DNA from: Novipirellula galeiformis
GTDB lineage: Bacteria > Planctomycetota > Planctomycetia > Pirellulales > Pirellulaceae
Direction: 5' to 3'
Assembly: GCF_007860095.1 (NCBI RefSeq)
Contig: NZ_SJPT01000002.1
Coordinates: 434,001-498,000, forward strand
Length of the DNA: 64,000 nucleotides
In this document: positions 39,537 through 49,193 of the stretch, piece by piece
How positions within the stretch are numbered: position 1 is the stretch's first letter
Layout: each line of letters begins with the position of its first letter
Translations under genes and position numbers: made by a program
The notes under the pieces: model-generated
The model's database searches: none
What the model saw: the letters and a program-made list of their open reading frames with translations, nothing else
Told to the model about the DNA's origin: nothing

Positions 39537-40670
39537 ATGACTGCATCCATTTTGGCCGGCTATGCCGATAAAAACGCATCCTTGTTTCGGCGGCTTCAGG
39601 TTCCTCTGGGGGATCCGGCGGCCTGGTTTGAAATCCATGGGCACACCGTTGCACTCGTGCGTGACCTGGAAATGGACCGTGTTCGACAACGCAGCAACGC
39701 CGATCATGTGACCTGCCCTGCGGAACATGAACCGTCACTCGGATTGAGCGCTGATCGCGAGACCGCGACCGCCCAGGCCGCCGTTCAACTGCTGCGTTCC
39801 AAACGCGTTGAACAAATCAAGGTCGATCGCTCGCTGCCGTACATCTTCGCTTGGCATCTCCAGCAAGCGGAGATTGAATTGATCTACGACGAGCATCTGG
39901 GAGTGCTCGATCGACGTGTCAAAACCGACCACGAGATCGAGCATCTATGCAGCGCCCAAGCGGTAACCGAAGAGGTGATGCGGATGCTATGTGAGCGGAT
40001 TGCGAACGCCTCGGCAGACGCCAAGGGGCAACTTTGTGTCGCTGGGGAAGTGCTGACCAGCGAGTCGATGCGTACCCTTGCCGCGCTGGAGTTTTTAAAA
40101 CGTGGTTTCAGCATGGGACACGGCGCAATCGTGGCCACCGCCCCCGACGTCGCCGATTGCCACCATAGTGGAAGCGGCCCGCTATACACCGAGCGTCCCG
40201 TTATCGTTGACTTGTTTCCACGCGACGAGGCGACGCGATACAACGGAGATTGCACAAGAACGGTCGTGCATGGCCAAGCTTCCGATACGGTCAAGTCGAT
40301 GCATGCGGCTGTGGTCGCGGCGAAAGCCGCTGCGGAAAAAGTACTGGTGGCTGGAAATTTGGCAAGCGAGGTCCAACGAGCCACCGAGGACGTACTGATC
40401 CAACACGGCTATCCCGTTTCACGGGGCACCGTCACCGATCACCCCAGCATCCAACATGGCACCGGGCATGGAATCGGTTTGGATGTCCACGAACCCATTT
40501 TGCTAGACCATGGTGGGGGGGAACTGCTCGAAGGCGAAGTGTTTACAGTCGAGCCGGGGTTGTATGGGCGATCCGATGGTGGCGTTCGTATCGAAGACAT
40601 GCTGGTGGTTACCGAAGGCACACCGCGCAACTTGAATCAATTGCCAAGCGGACTCGATTGGTCCACCTGA
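39537..40670 (+). CDS. M24-family metallopeptidase (Xaa-Pro aminopeptidase-like)
   Basis: This 377-residue cytoplasmic peptidase has the pita-bread fold. The five metal ligands can be traced: Asp in IVDLFPRDE, Asp in NGDCTRT, His in GTGHGIGLDVHEP, Glu in TVEPGLYG and Glu in VRIEDMLV. The N-terminal 140 residues form the creatinase/prolidase-like N domain, shorter than in classic Xaa-Pro aminopeptidases. It probably cleaves peptides with proline in second position. No signal peptide is present. The start is ATG 39537 (MTASILAGYADKNAS). Confidence 0.88.
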   Translation: MTASILAGYADKNASLFRRLQVPLGDPAAWFEIHGHTVALVRDLEMDRVRQRSNADHVTCPAEHEPSLGLSADRETATAQAAVQLLRSKRVEQIKVDRSLPYIFAWHLQQAEIELIYDEHLGVLDRRVKTDHEIEHLCSAQAVTEEVMRMLCERIANASADAKGQLCVAGEVLTSESMRTLAALEFLKRGFSMGHGAIVATAPDVADCHHSGSGPLYTERPVIVDLFPRDEATRYNGDCTRTVVHGQASDTVKSMHAAVVAAKAAAEKVLVAGNLASEVQRATEDVLIQHGYPVSRGTVTDHPSIQHGTGHGIGLDVHEPILLDHGGGELLEGEVFTVEPGLYGRSDGGVRIEDMLVVTEGTPRNLNQLPSGLDWST

Positions 40671-40982
40671 CCCCCGAAGGCAATACGGGCCTCTCGGCCG
40701 TCCATTGCCTCTTCGTCGTCCCGACCTGCCGAAACGCCCCCGCCCAAACCAAGGGCACTACGCGTCACGACCGGAGTGGCTTTGGCACCTTGATGGTTCC
40801 ATGCAATCCGATTCGTCCCGTGTTGCCCAGCCATTTACGATCACGATCGACGGTGGCGTTATCCGGGGACGCTCGGTTTGGAAAAAGAAAGGCTCCATCG
40901 GCGGACAACCGATGGAGCCTTGATGGTATGCGGGAGGCTGCCAACGCAGGTGAGCGGCAGCCTCGAAAGCTTGTTCGCATTC
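40671..40982. other. Convergent intergenic gap
   Basis: This gap lies between the M24 peptidase gene (+) and the cytochrome gene (-). Apart from the intrinsic terminator at 40881-40919, nothing is supported. Confidence 0.5.
40881..40919 (-). terminator. Intrinsic terminator of the cytochrome gene
   Basis: GGCTCCATCGG (40891-40901) and CCGATGGAGCC (40909-40919) form a perfect 11-bp stem with a 7-base loop. On the minus strand it is followed by CTTTCTTTTTC (40880-40890), a classical T-run. It lies 63 bp past the stop at 40983. It may also stop transcripts from the convergent M24 gene, although the plus strand has only TT after the stem. Confidence 0.85.
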
Positions 40983-43652
40983 CTAGTTGAAGAAGGCGTG
41001 CTTTGGGTTGCCGCCGCTGATCAAAAAGGCGATCAAGTCAAGAATCTCTTCTTGCGTCATGGGATTGAAAAGTCCCGTGGGCATGGCCGAGATATCCGAC
41101 ACCTCGAGTTCTTCGATCTCATTGCGATTCAACCTGACTTGTTGATTTGGATCGGTCAGGTCGGTGTTGATCATCATCGTATCGCCGCTCAGATTGACAA
41201 CCACGCCGGTGTGCACAACGCCGTCTTCGGTCAATACTTTGATCGAGGAAAATTGTTCGTTGATCACTTTGCTCGGGTTAATGACTTGATCGAGCAAATC
41301 GTGGGGCGAGTAACGGCCTCCGGCCGACGTCAAATCGGGCCCCGTCATCCCGCCTTGGTCGCCGAAACGATGACAGGCGTAACAACCGCTCGCGGCGAAC
41401 ATTTTGCGTCCGTTCGCGAAATCGCGGTTTTTCAATCCGGTGCGAGCCGCCTGAGAGAGTTCCTCAAGCGTCCACTCGGTGGCCTTTCGCCCCTTAAAGA
41501 CTTCACCCAAATTCTCGAGTGCCGACTTCTTGACCGGTTTCTTGGCCAACAACTCCGCCATCGATTCCTTTTCAGCGTCGCTCAGCGAAGCCACGGCATC
41601 TGTTCGAATGAACTCGATAAACTTGTCAAAACTCGCTCCGCCCTTGTAGTTGGCCGCCTTCAAAAACCACTCGAAATAGGCTTCGTGCAATTCGGGAGTC
41701 CAGCCCGCGGTCAATAGCCGAATCGAACGTGCGTACTGCATCTGTTCTTCTTGCGTTGGTGCCTCCGCGATCAAACGCATCGCCTTTTCGGCAACGGTGG
41801 GAGATTGCAACCATGCCAATGTTTCGCACAACAACCAATTCATCTCAGCCGTTTCGGCAGGAAAAAGTGGGTCGAAACGAGCGATCAGCTTGTCGACCAA
41901 TTCTTGTTCGGGACGTCCCATTCGACTCAATGTGATCTGCGTAGCACGTTGAAGCGTCAAAGGTTGGGTTGATTCAAGGCTCGAAGGATCGATCGCGATT
42001 ACCGCTTCGAGCAACTTGTCTCGCATCGCGGTGTCTACTTCAGGCGTGTTCTCGGTTCGGTGCAGCGGATCAACACCAGCAACGCGGGCAAGTGCCAACA
42101 ATGCTTCCACTTGCTTCGCTGGATCCGATTCCGTCAACGCCTTGTCGGCCCAAGTTTCGATCGGTTGATGCTCGATCGCGGTGCGTGCTGCGAAACGGAT
42201 GAACCGATCGCGATCGGAAAGGTAAGGCCAGGCAACGCGGATCGCTTCGGGATCTTGTTTGCCGTGGAACGCTTCCAATTTCTGGCGAGTGGCTCTGGCT
42301 TTGTTTTCCTCGGCCTTCGGCTGGACGAGCTCCGTCGATTCGTTGCCGACGTACGTCACACGGTACAAGCCGGATTGAACCCGGCGACCACCGATTGTGA
42401 AATACATGGCCCCGTCTTGAGGACGGATGATCGCATCGGTGATGGGCAGCGGAGCTCCGGTTAGAAATTCCTCTTTGGTTGCGGTGTAGGAAGAACCGTT
42501 TGGTTCAAGATGGACGGCGTACAACTTTCCCCAACTCCAATCGAGTGCGAACAGTGCCTCTTGATATTTCGCGGGGAATTTGGCGCCGTAACCAAACGTG
42601 GTTCCCGTGGGGGAACCGGGACCGATATCGAGCACGCCCGGCAGGTTGTCGGCATAGAACGGCATCCGTTTTCCTGCACCATTTCGCCATCCAAACTCCG
42701 CTCCGCTGGTAACGTGACAAATCCGAGTCGGACGGTACCACGGTGTATTGAAGTCGTATTCCATGTCCGCGTCATAGGTGAACAATTCTCCATCGCGATT
42801 GACCGACGCGTCAAAAATATTACGGAAGCCGGAAGCATACGCCTCGAATGATTTGCCGTCGGGGGTCACGCGATAGACGATCCCTCCGGGCGCTAGTACG
42901 CCACGATTGTGCCCTCGTCCATCCGGCATGCTCGGCAGAAGATGGTCTTCGCCCCAAATTTGAGGCACGGGCGAATTTGCCGCCAGTTCCGGTGGCGACG
43001 TGTTGTTGCCGGTGATCAGGTACAGCGCCTGACCATCCGGAGTGGGTACCACGGCGTGGACTCCATGATCGCCTTTCGAATCGACTTGGCGAAGCAATTC
43101 CACATGGTTGAGTTGGTCGTCCCCGTTGCTGTCAGTGATCCGGTACAGGCCCGAGGGAATCTTGCTTTCGTAGTCGTTGACCCCGACATAGAGGGCGCCG
43201 AAAGCCCAGACCATCCCGTTGACCGCACGAATATCGGCAGGAACCTTTTCTACGTCTGCCGGTTTGAGTGTCTCACCCTCTTCCGGAGGCGTGATGCGAT
43301 ACAAACCACCGAATTGATCGCTCACGATCAGCCGGCCTTGGTTGTCGGTACACAAATTCACCCACGATCCTTGCTCTTCAGAGGGGACGGAGTAGAGCAA
43401 CTCGACTTTAAATCCGTCGGCCGCGGTAATACGGTCGATCGGAGTGGCTGTGTTGCCAGCGGGGGTTGGCTTGGCTTCTGCTGGCTTGGTGGCGTTCGCT
43501 GCCGCTTCCTTCGACTTTCCAGGCGTTTGTTGGGCAACCGCGTTGGAAGAAACAAACGCAGCACAGACCAGTGCAACAAGAACGGCACCTAGCGGTCGCT
43601 GCGACCTGAGCCGTGGATGCGGTGATGGGGATCGAGACGTCGAATTAGTCAT
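40983..43652 (-). CDS. Exported dehydrogenase-like beta-propeller cytochrome (Pirellula/Verrucomicrobium heme-binding type)
   Basis: This 889-residue periplasmic protein has an N-terminal six-bladed propeller of the membrane-bound-dehydrogenase/sorbosone-type (about 60-420, including DNQGRLIVSDQFGGLYRI and MPDGRGHNRGVLAPGG). A helical HEAT-like middle section (about 440-720) precedes the C-terminal heme domain, with CYACH at about 754-758 and GPDLTSAGGRYSPHDLLDQVINPS. I chose the ATG at 43652, which starts a signal peptide (RPLGAVLVALVCAAFVSS); the frame runs 75 codons further upstream without a plausible signal. Such proteins are abundant in planctomycetes and are thought to oxidise sugars or alcohols, but the substrate here is unknown. 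A strong terminator follows. Confidence 0.86.
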   Translation of the reverse strand: MTNSTSRSPSPHPRLRSQRPLGAVLVALVCAAFVSSNAVAQQTPGKSKEAAANATKPAEAKPTPAGNTATPIDRITAADGFKVELLYSVPSEEQGSWVNLCTDNQGRLIVSDQFGGLYRITPPEEGETLKPADVEKVPADIRAVNGMVWAFGALYVGVNDYESKIPSGLYRITDSNGDDQLNHVELLRQVDSKGDHGVHAVVPTPDGQALYLITGNNTSPPELAANSPVPQIWGEDHLLPSMPDGRGHNRGVLAPGGIVYRVTPDGKSFEAYASGFRNIFDASVNRDGELFTYDADMEYDFNTPWYRPTRICHVTSGAEFGWRNGAGKRMPFYADNLPGVLDIGPGSPTGTTFGYGAKFPAKYQEALFALDWSWGKLYAVHLEPNGSSYTATKEEFLTGAPLPITDAIIRPQDGAMYFTIGGRRVQSGLYRVTYVGNESTELVQPKAEENKARATRQKLEAFHGKQDPEAIRVAWPYLSDRDRFIRFAARTAIEHQPIETWADKALTESDPAKQVEALLALARVAGVDPLHRTENTPEVDTAMRDKLLEAVIAIDPSSLESTQPLTLQRATQITLSRMGRPEQELVDKLIARFDPLFPAETAEMNWLLCETLAWLQSPTVAEKAMRLIAEAPTQEEQMQYARSIRLLTAGWTPELHEAYFEWFLKAANYKGGASFDKFIEFIRTDAVASLSDAEKESMAELLAKKPVKKSALENLGEVFKGRKATEWTLEELSQAARTGLKNRDFANGRKMFAASGCYACHRFGDQGGMTGPDLTSAGGRYSPHDLLDQVINPSKVINEQFSSIKVLTEDGVVHTGVVVNLSGDTMMINTDLTDPNQQVRLNRNEIEELEVSDISAMPTGLFNPMTQEEILDLIAFLISGGNPKHAFFN

Positions 43653-44231
43653 CAGTTGTTTCGTGGGAAAGTATGAAGGGAGTTTGAAGGACGAATCGTC
43701 ATCAACGGCGTCCGTCGCAGCTAACAGGCGGTTGCATGCGTGTTGGAATTCGGAGCTCAAACACGAGGCATCTATCCCCCAACGGGGGATGCACCGAGCC
43801 TTGCGGGGGCCGAGATGAGGGATTGCCGGCCGTGGCACCCCGGAAGTCGAAGTTGAGGATGTCAAAAGTGGGGCCAAGGACTTGACCAGTTTAACCAGTT
43901 CGAACTCGTTGTGCAGCGTTTATGCGTTGAATTTGGCCGCTGTGATGCACGTTTTTCCTTGACGCATGCCCGCTGCTACATGCCCGAAACAGGCCGACGG
44001 CTATTTTGAGCGGGCGTGCACTCCCATTCGCAGTTTTCATTTAGCCCCCCCGGCTAGATGCATTCGGGTGGAGATACACTCGGATGGTGGGTGTCTCGCG
44101 TAGCACGCGGGAGGAGTTTGGGGCAAAATGGGGGTAAGGAGGGGGCGTTAAGCGGTGGCGTTGATTCCAGACGAACCGGCGGCGCATCCCTTATTCCCAA
44201 AATCGGCACGGTTCATAGGCAGGCATCCCTG
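43653..44231. other. Divergent intergenic region
   Basis: This region of 579 bp separates the cytochrome gene (-) and the pectate lyase gene (+). It should hold promoters for both, but I see no convincing boxes. Both neighbouring frames extend into it only through upstream in-frame codons that lack signal-peptide logic. Confidence 0.4.
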
Positions 44232-45686
44232 ATGAAATTGGTTCATTATCTAAAGCCCGTTCGCACCGTACTCTTTTTGTGGTGTGCCTTGACTGTCGCT
44301 GCTGGCCATGCGGAGGAACCGTTGGGCCGCGAAAACGCCGTCAAGGCACTCCATCGCTGCGTTGAGTTCTTTCGCACCCATGCGTCGACTCACGGCGGAT
44401 ATGTATTCCGCATCAGCGAAGATCTTTCGCTGCGCGAAGGAGAAGTGAAGGTGGGCAACACAACCGCGTGGATCGAGCCGCCCGCCACGCCGAGTGTCGG
44501 CAATGCCTACCTCGAAGCCTATCGCTTGACATCGGATCCACTACTGTTGGACGCCGCGATGGAGACTGCAACCGCACTGCTCCGCGGCCAACTCGTCTCC
44601 GGGGGTTGGGGCGAACAAATCGAGTTTGCGTCGGACGATCGGGAACGATACGCGTACCGGTCCGATTCGGTTGATGGCACGAAGCGACGCAACACGACGA
44701 CGTTCGATGACGATAAAACTCAATCGGTGATTCGCTTTTTGATGCGGTTGGATATTGCCACCGGACAAAGCGATGCTGCGATTCACGATGCCGTATTGTA
44801 TGCCCTCGATGGCGTGCTCCAAAGCCAGTATCCCAACGGAGCGTGGCCTCAGCGTTACGATTCCATTCCCACGGGTGCTCCCAATCCCGTCCTAAAAGCA
44901 TCGTACCCCACAACTTGGTCAAAGACCTATGTCAAGCAACCGTACGATCGCTATTACACACTCAATGACGGCACGATCGCAGATCTAATCACTACCCTGT
45001 TGGAAGCCTTTGATCTCTATCATGACGCCCGTTATTTCAACGCGGCAATCCGGGGAGGCGACTTTCTATTGCTCGCGCAAATGCCTTTACCTCAACCCGG
45101 TTGGGCTCAACAGTACAACCCACAAATGCAGCCCTCATGGGCTCGCAAATTTGAGCCGCCCGCAATCACCGGCGGCGAGTCTCAACAGGTCATGCGAACA
45201 CTGCTGCTACTCTATCGCCGCTCGGCAGACGAGCGATATCGAGAGGCCGTCAAAACGGCGCTGACGTATTACGAAACGTGTCTGCGAAAGGATGGGCGTT
45301 TAGCAAGATTCTACGAACTGAAGACCAATCGTCCGCTGTACATGACACAAACGTATGAATTGTCGTATTCCGATGCTGATGTCCCAACCCACTACAGTTT
45401 CGTTGTCAAATCATCGCTGGGACGCATTCGCAGCGAACTCGAGAAAATTGAATCGACACCTCGTGATCGACTTTGGGTCCCCTCTCAGCCAAAGCCCCCA
45501 AAACAAACGGAGTCCTTGGCTGCGGAAGCGGCACGTGTCGTCGCGGAACTTGACGCACGTGGCGCCTGGGTCGAATCGGGCAAGCTCAAAAGCCACCCCG
45601 AAGCGAACGTTAAACGGATCATTTCGAGCGCCACTTTCATCCGAAATCTGAACACACTGGCAACCTACATCGCGGCCACGAACTAG
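44232..45686 (+). CDS. Exported pectate lyase, PL10-type
   Basis: Pectate lyases cleave de-esterified pectin (polygalacturonate) by beta-elimination. This 484-residue protein begins with a signal peptide (MKLVHYLKPVRTVLFLWCAL, cleaved near GHA-EE), so I use the ATG at 44232, not 44058. PL10 landmarks are GGWGEQIEF, FDDDKTQSVIRFLM, SQYPNGAWPQRY, YYTLNDGTIADLI, and near the C-terminus RLARFYELKTNRPLYM, which carries the arginine region used in catalysis. The tail (KQTESLAAEAARVVAELDARGAW...) is helical. A GH28-like gene follows, so the two probably act on pectin together, in the periplasm or outside the cell. Confidence 0.88.
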   Translation: MKLVHYLKPVRTVLFLWCALTVAAGHAEEPLGRENAVKALHRCVEFFRTHASTHGGYVFRISEDLSLREGEVKVGNTTAWIEPPATPSVGNAYLEAYRLTSDPLLLDAAMETATALLRGQLVSGGWGEQIEFASDDRERYAYRSDSVDGTKRRNTTTFDDDKTQSVIRFLMRLDIATGQSDAAIHDAVLYALDGVLQSQYPNGAWPQRYDSIPTGAPNPVLKASYPTTWSKTYVKQPYDRYYTLNDGTIADLITTLLEAFDLYHDARYFNAAIRGGDFLLLAQMPLPQPGWAQQYNPQMQPSWARKFEPPAITGGESQQVMRTLLLLYRRSADERYREAVKTALTYYETCLRKDGRLARFYELKTNRPLYMTQTYELSYSDADVPTHYSFVVKSSLGRIRSELEKIESTPRDRLWVPSQPKPPKQTESLAAEAARVVAELDARGAWVESGKLKSHPEANVKRIISSATFIRNLNTLATYIAATN

Positions 45687-45945
45687 ATGGCCTGTCGAAA
45701 CGTCTCGAACACGCGTGTATTCCGCAATGCGACGCTTTGTTGTCGCACACATCGCTAGGCACCTCGTTTTACAATCGCTGCGGCGCTCGGGGACCACCGC
45801 GCCGTGCCGCCTGCCCAATCGACCAGCGCGCGATCGACTGACCACGACGTTTCGCTTAACGCGCGTTCCGATTACAGTATTCCCCTGCGAGGCGTCCGCA
45901 ATGCAATGATCGATTCATCTAGACCCGAAATCCCAGAGTTCACGA

Positions 45946-47259
45946 GTGTTTTTAAGTGCCTGTCCCCGCCTTTGGGGCGTCGTCCATCGCCACGTGTCGG
46001 CCATCCTGGTCTCGTTTTCGTTGATCCCCGGAGCTGCCGCCTTCGCAGTCTCGCCTAATGATTTCCAGGGCAGCGATGTAGAACGCATCAACCAGGCCAT
46101 CGAGGCCGCCGCCGCGACAGGTGAACCCGTGGTGGTCCCCCGGATCAACCGCGCCGCCGATGGTGACCGCGACATTTGGTTGCTCGACTCCGCCATTTTG
46201 GTCCAGGACGGTACCTATTTGGAGTTGGAAAACTGTCACCTCAAACTCTCGGACCAATCCCGCGATAACATTATCCGCAGCGCCAACTGCGGCATGGGCA
46301 TCACGGACATTCAACCCATTCGCAATGTCACGATCGTGGGCAAAGGGCGGGTAACTCTCGAAGGGGCCGACAACCCTCGATCGACGGGCGACAGCGCCAA
46401 GACCTTGGGAGTGCGTAGCTATGGCACCGACGCGGGGGTTGAAGGGGAAAGCCAGACGGGCGATTGGCGGAATATCAGCATTTTGATGGCCTATGTGGAC
46501 CATTTCCGCATCGAGAATCTCTTTCTCAAAGACGCCCACGCCTGGACCATCTCGCTGGAACGTTGCGCCTACGGCGTCATCCGTGATCTCGAGTTCTCGG
46601 CGACCGAAAGCAAAGTCGTTAACGGCAAACGCGAAGTGTTTTTGAACCAGGATGGACTCGACCTGCGTCAAGGTTGCCACGACATCGACATTGCCAACAT
46701 TTCCGGGCACACCGGCGACGATCTGATCGCGCTGACCAATATCGTTAATGATGCAATGGCGGCGGGCAGCCCCGATTACATCATGGTCAGCACTCCGAAT
46801 AACCGCGGCGACGGCCAAGACGACATCTATAACATCACCATCCGGAACGTTCGCGGCCACACCGCCGGCGGCCATCACATCGTGCGTTTTCTTAACGCGG
46901 GCGGCCTACGAATTCACGACGTGATCTTGGACGGCTTGATCGATACTTCGACCGGACGCCGAGCCAAGGCGGCTGTTAAAATCGGTGACGCGAATCCCGC
47001 CTGGGGCGGCGTCGCGCCGCTCGGAGATACCTATCGTATTTTCATTAGCAATGTGATGAGTCGGGCTCAACACACCATTCTGATCGCGGGCTCGCTCTCA
47101 GAATCGTCTATCTCCAACGTGATCAAATACAACGCAGCCGGACGTCCGATCACCTACAAGTCGGGCTCCGATAACGTTCGCAACGTGATGGTACACAACG
47201 TGATGCCCCGGATGACGGACTCAAACGACCAATCGCAGTTGCCGCAACGGAAGCGTTGA
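45946..47259 (+). CDS. GH28-like / pectin-lyase-fold beta-helix protein, exported
   Basis: This is a 437-residue right-handed beta-helix protein. The GH28 active-site pattern is recognisable: NQDGLDLR in place of NTDG, then TGDDLIAL (the catalytic GDD), GHTAGGHHI, and VKIGDA at the usual RIK position. This suggests a polygalacturonase-like or related glycosidase, although the NxD and RIK variants leave specificity open. The N-terminus (HRHVSAILVSFSLIPGAAAFA) is a signal peptide. The first candidate start is GTG 45946. It lies in a short repeat-like element (see 45954-45977), so the true start may be downstream, for example GTG 45994. It sits 260 bp after the pectate lyase gene. Confidence 0.72.
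   Translation: MFLSACPRLWGVVHRHVSAILVSFSLIPGAAAFAVSPNDFQGSDVERINQAIEAAAATGEPVVVPRINRAADGDRDIWLLDSAILVQDGTYLELENCHLKLSDQSRDNIIRSANCGMGITDIQPIRNVTIVGKGRVTLEGADNPRSTGDSAKTLGVRSYGTDAGVEGESQTGDWRNISILMAYVDHFRIENLFLKDAHAWTISLERCAYGVIRDLEFSATESKVVNGKREVFLNQDGLDLRQGCHDIDIANISGHTGDDLIALTNIVNDAMAAGSPDYIMVSTPNNRGDGQDDIYNITIRNVRGHTAGGHHIVRFLNAGGLRIHDVILDGLIDTSTGRRAKAAVKIGDANPAWGGVAPLGDTYRIFISNVMSRAQHTILIAGSLSESSISNVIKYNAAGRPITYKSGSDNVRNVMVHNVMPRMTDSNDQSQLPQRKR
45954..45977. repeat. AAGTGCCTGTC element with short palindrome
   Basis: AAGTGCCTGTC (45954-45964) overlaps a CCCC-gccttt-GGGG inverted repeat (45964-45977). The same 11-mer occurs at 61907-61917 inside a second, larger palindrome. This one overlaps the predicted 5' end of the GH28-like gene. 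Confidence 0.5.
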
Positions 47260-47499
47260 ATGCAGCTAATTTGGATGGAACGCGGCAGGCAATTGATTTT
47301 TCAAATTTGGGTTGGCCGGTAGTTCAACGATGACGGTCGTTCGCTCCGTGGCAACGTCGCCTGAGAAGTGGATCGGAAATCAGGACTGCGGGGGAAATTA
47401 GCGGCACCGCAAAACGGGCCTGGCGCACGACGTCCTCGTTCGGTAACATTCCCGGATTCAGTTTGCAATCAACCCGACCCTCTACACAGTTGAAGCGTT

Positions 47500-48486
47500 A
47501 TGAGCGAAAGAATCCGCGTTGGAATCGTTGGATATGGAAATCTTGGCCAAGGGGTCGAAAGAGCCTTGGCGGTGAACCCTGACATGCAGCTTGTCGGAGT
47601 CTTTACGCGTCGTCCGCCTGCGACCGTAAACACGCTTAGCGACGCGGTACCGGTCCATTCAATGGAAGAGCTTGAATCCAGTGACGGCGGGATCGACCTG
47701 TTGATTCTGTGCGGCGGCTCACGCGATGATTTGCCCGTCCAGTCCCCAAAGCTGGCGGCGAAGTTTAATCTGATCGATAGTTTCGACACGCACGCTAGGA
47801 TCCCCGAGCATTTCGCGGCCGTCGATGCAGCTGCGCAGGCCGCGGGAAAGACGGCGTTGATCGCTGCCGGTTGGGACCCCGGCCTGTTTTCCCTCAATCG
47901 CCTCTTTGGCGAGGCGATTCTTCCCGAAGGGGATACGCATACGTTTTGGGGACGCGGTCTAAGCCAAGGACATTCGGACGCCATTCGCCGCGTCCCGGGG
48001 GTCAAAGCAGGTGTCCAGTACACCGTTCCATCGGAGGATGCGATCGCGCGAGTGCGAGCCGGTGAGCGGCCCACGCTCTCGACACGCGAAAAGCACGAGC
48101 GTGTCTGCTATGTCGTGCTCGAGCAGGGGGCCTCTGCGGAGGAGGTATCGCAAGAAATCCAGACCATGCCTAACTATTTCGCCGATTACCACACCCGTGT
48201 GAACTTCATCAGTGAAGAGGAACTGCGCCGCGACCACACCGCGATGCCGCATGGTGGTTTTGTCATCCGCAGCGGGCCAACCGGCGAAGGTAACCGTCAA
48301 TTGATCGAGTATCGTCTCACGCTGGACAGTAATCCTGAATTCACCGCGAGCGTTTTGGTCGCCTACGGTCGCGCCACTTATCGGATGAATCACCGAGGCG
48401 ACGTCGGTGCTAAAACCGTCTTTGACGTTCCCCCAGGCCTGCTCTCCTCTAAACCGATGGACGAGCTTAGAAAAGAACTGCTCTAG
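47500..48486 (+). CDS. ddh: meso-Diaminopimelate dehydrogenase
   Basis: Ddh makes meso-diaminopimelate from tetrahydrodipicolinate, NADPH and ammonia in one step (EC 1.4.1.16), serving lysine and peptidoglycan synthesis. The 328-residue product has the N-terminal Rossmann motif GIVGYGNLG. Family-specific stretches follow: DLLILCGGSRDDLPVQSP, NLIDSFDTHARIPEHF, AAGWDPGLFSLNR, FWGRGLSQGHSDAIRRV (substrate-site loop), and ATYRMNHRGDVGAKTVFDVPPGLLS. The length fits the family. The start is ATG 47500. It stands 240 bp after the GH28-like gene and is probably independent of it. The presence of ddh supports a DAP-containing cell wall. Confidence 0.94.
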   Translation: MSERIRVGIVGYGNLGQGVERALAVNPDMQLVGVFTRRPPATVNTLSDAVPVHSMEELESSDGGIDLLILCGGSRDDLPVQSPKLAAKFNLIDSFDTHARIPEHFAAVDAAAQAAGKTALIAAGWDPGLFSLNRLFGEAILPEGDTHTFWGRGLSQGHSDAIRRVPGVKAGVQYTVPSEDAIARVRAGERPTLSTREKHERVCYVVLEQGASAEEVSQEIQTMPNYFADYHTRVNFISEEELRRDHTAMPHGGFVIRSGPTGEGNRQLIEYRLTLDSNPEFTASVLVAYGRATYRMNHRGDVGAKTVFDVPPGLLSSKPMDELRKELL

Positions 48487-49193
48487 CCGACGGTTTCTAC
48501 CGTCGCTTGCCCGTGGCGGTCCTCGCGCACGCGGGAACGCTATGCGCGTTCACCGCCAATGCGGATCGCATCGCTGATGGCCAATGCGTATCGCATTCTT
48601 AATGGATCGTTGGATGCTTCGACCGCTTGGCAGCCATCTTGGTTGCCGAGCGGTCATTAAGCGAAGGCGAAAGGAATCGCTGATACGATCAGGGACGGGC
48701 GAATTCAGTTCGTGGGGCCTCAAGATTAGCTCCAGACCTTCCCTGTGTTTCTGGGAAACGGTCACTCGCGAAGAGCTTGCAGTGGTTCGGTGAACGCGGT
48801 GGTCTTTTGGCATGCCAAGACGACACTTGCACCGCATGGATGTAACCAATCTCGCAGCCCCGCAACGACTCAGCTCCCGTGAGAACGAGGACGAAGGCAA
48901 GTGCGTTGTACAACTCGCGGTTCGGGGTGTGGACGAGCCCCTTCGTTTCGATCCCTTGGTTGCTAGTCGTAACCAAGCACCGACGCTGGGATTGCGGGGA
49001 ATGTTGACTCACACTGGGGACGCATTGCGAGGCACCGGTTAGTGGTGGTGTTGGGCTTGCTGAAAGGGCAAATACCGGCCCCGCTTTCTAATCCGGCACG
49101 ACACGTGCTATTGATCTGCGGTTAGCTGAGGCAGATCGTCGAGCTCTTCGGTTCGCGTCTTCTGCCTCCCTTTAATACCAAGGAACAACAGTC
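48487..49193. other. Gap without a supported gene
   Basis: These 707 bp include a hairpin right after ddh and a 14-bp near-repeat (aatgcggatcgcat and aatgcgtatcgcat, about 48555-48594). Frames of 70-115 codons exist on both strands around 48550-49042, but none is recognised, and the opposing frames overlap. A short cis-regulatory RNA cannot be excluded. Confidence 0.45.
48488..48505 (+). terminator. Hairpin directly after ddh
   Basis: CGACGGT-TTCT-ACCGTCG is a perfect 7-bp stem with a tetraloop, starting 2 bases after the TAG stop. No T-run follows. Confidence 0.45.

Noticed and set aside
40250-40990. 246-codon plus-strand frame overlapping the M24 gene and the following gap
   Set aside because: Mostly a frame-shifted reading of the M24 peptidase gene with very high Arg/Trp content; it runs through the terminator.
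48689-49012. 107-codon minus-strand frame after ddh
   Set aside because: No recognised domain, and a competing plus-strand frame overlaps it; composition looks random.
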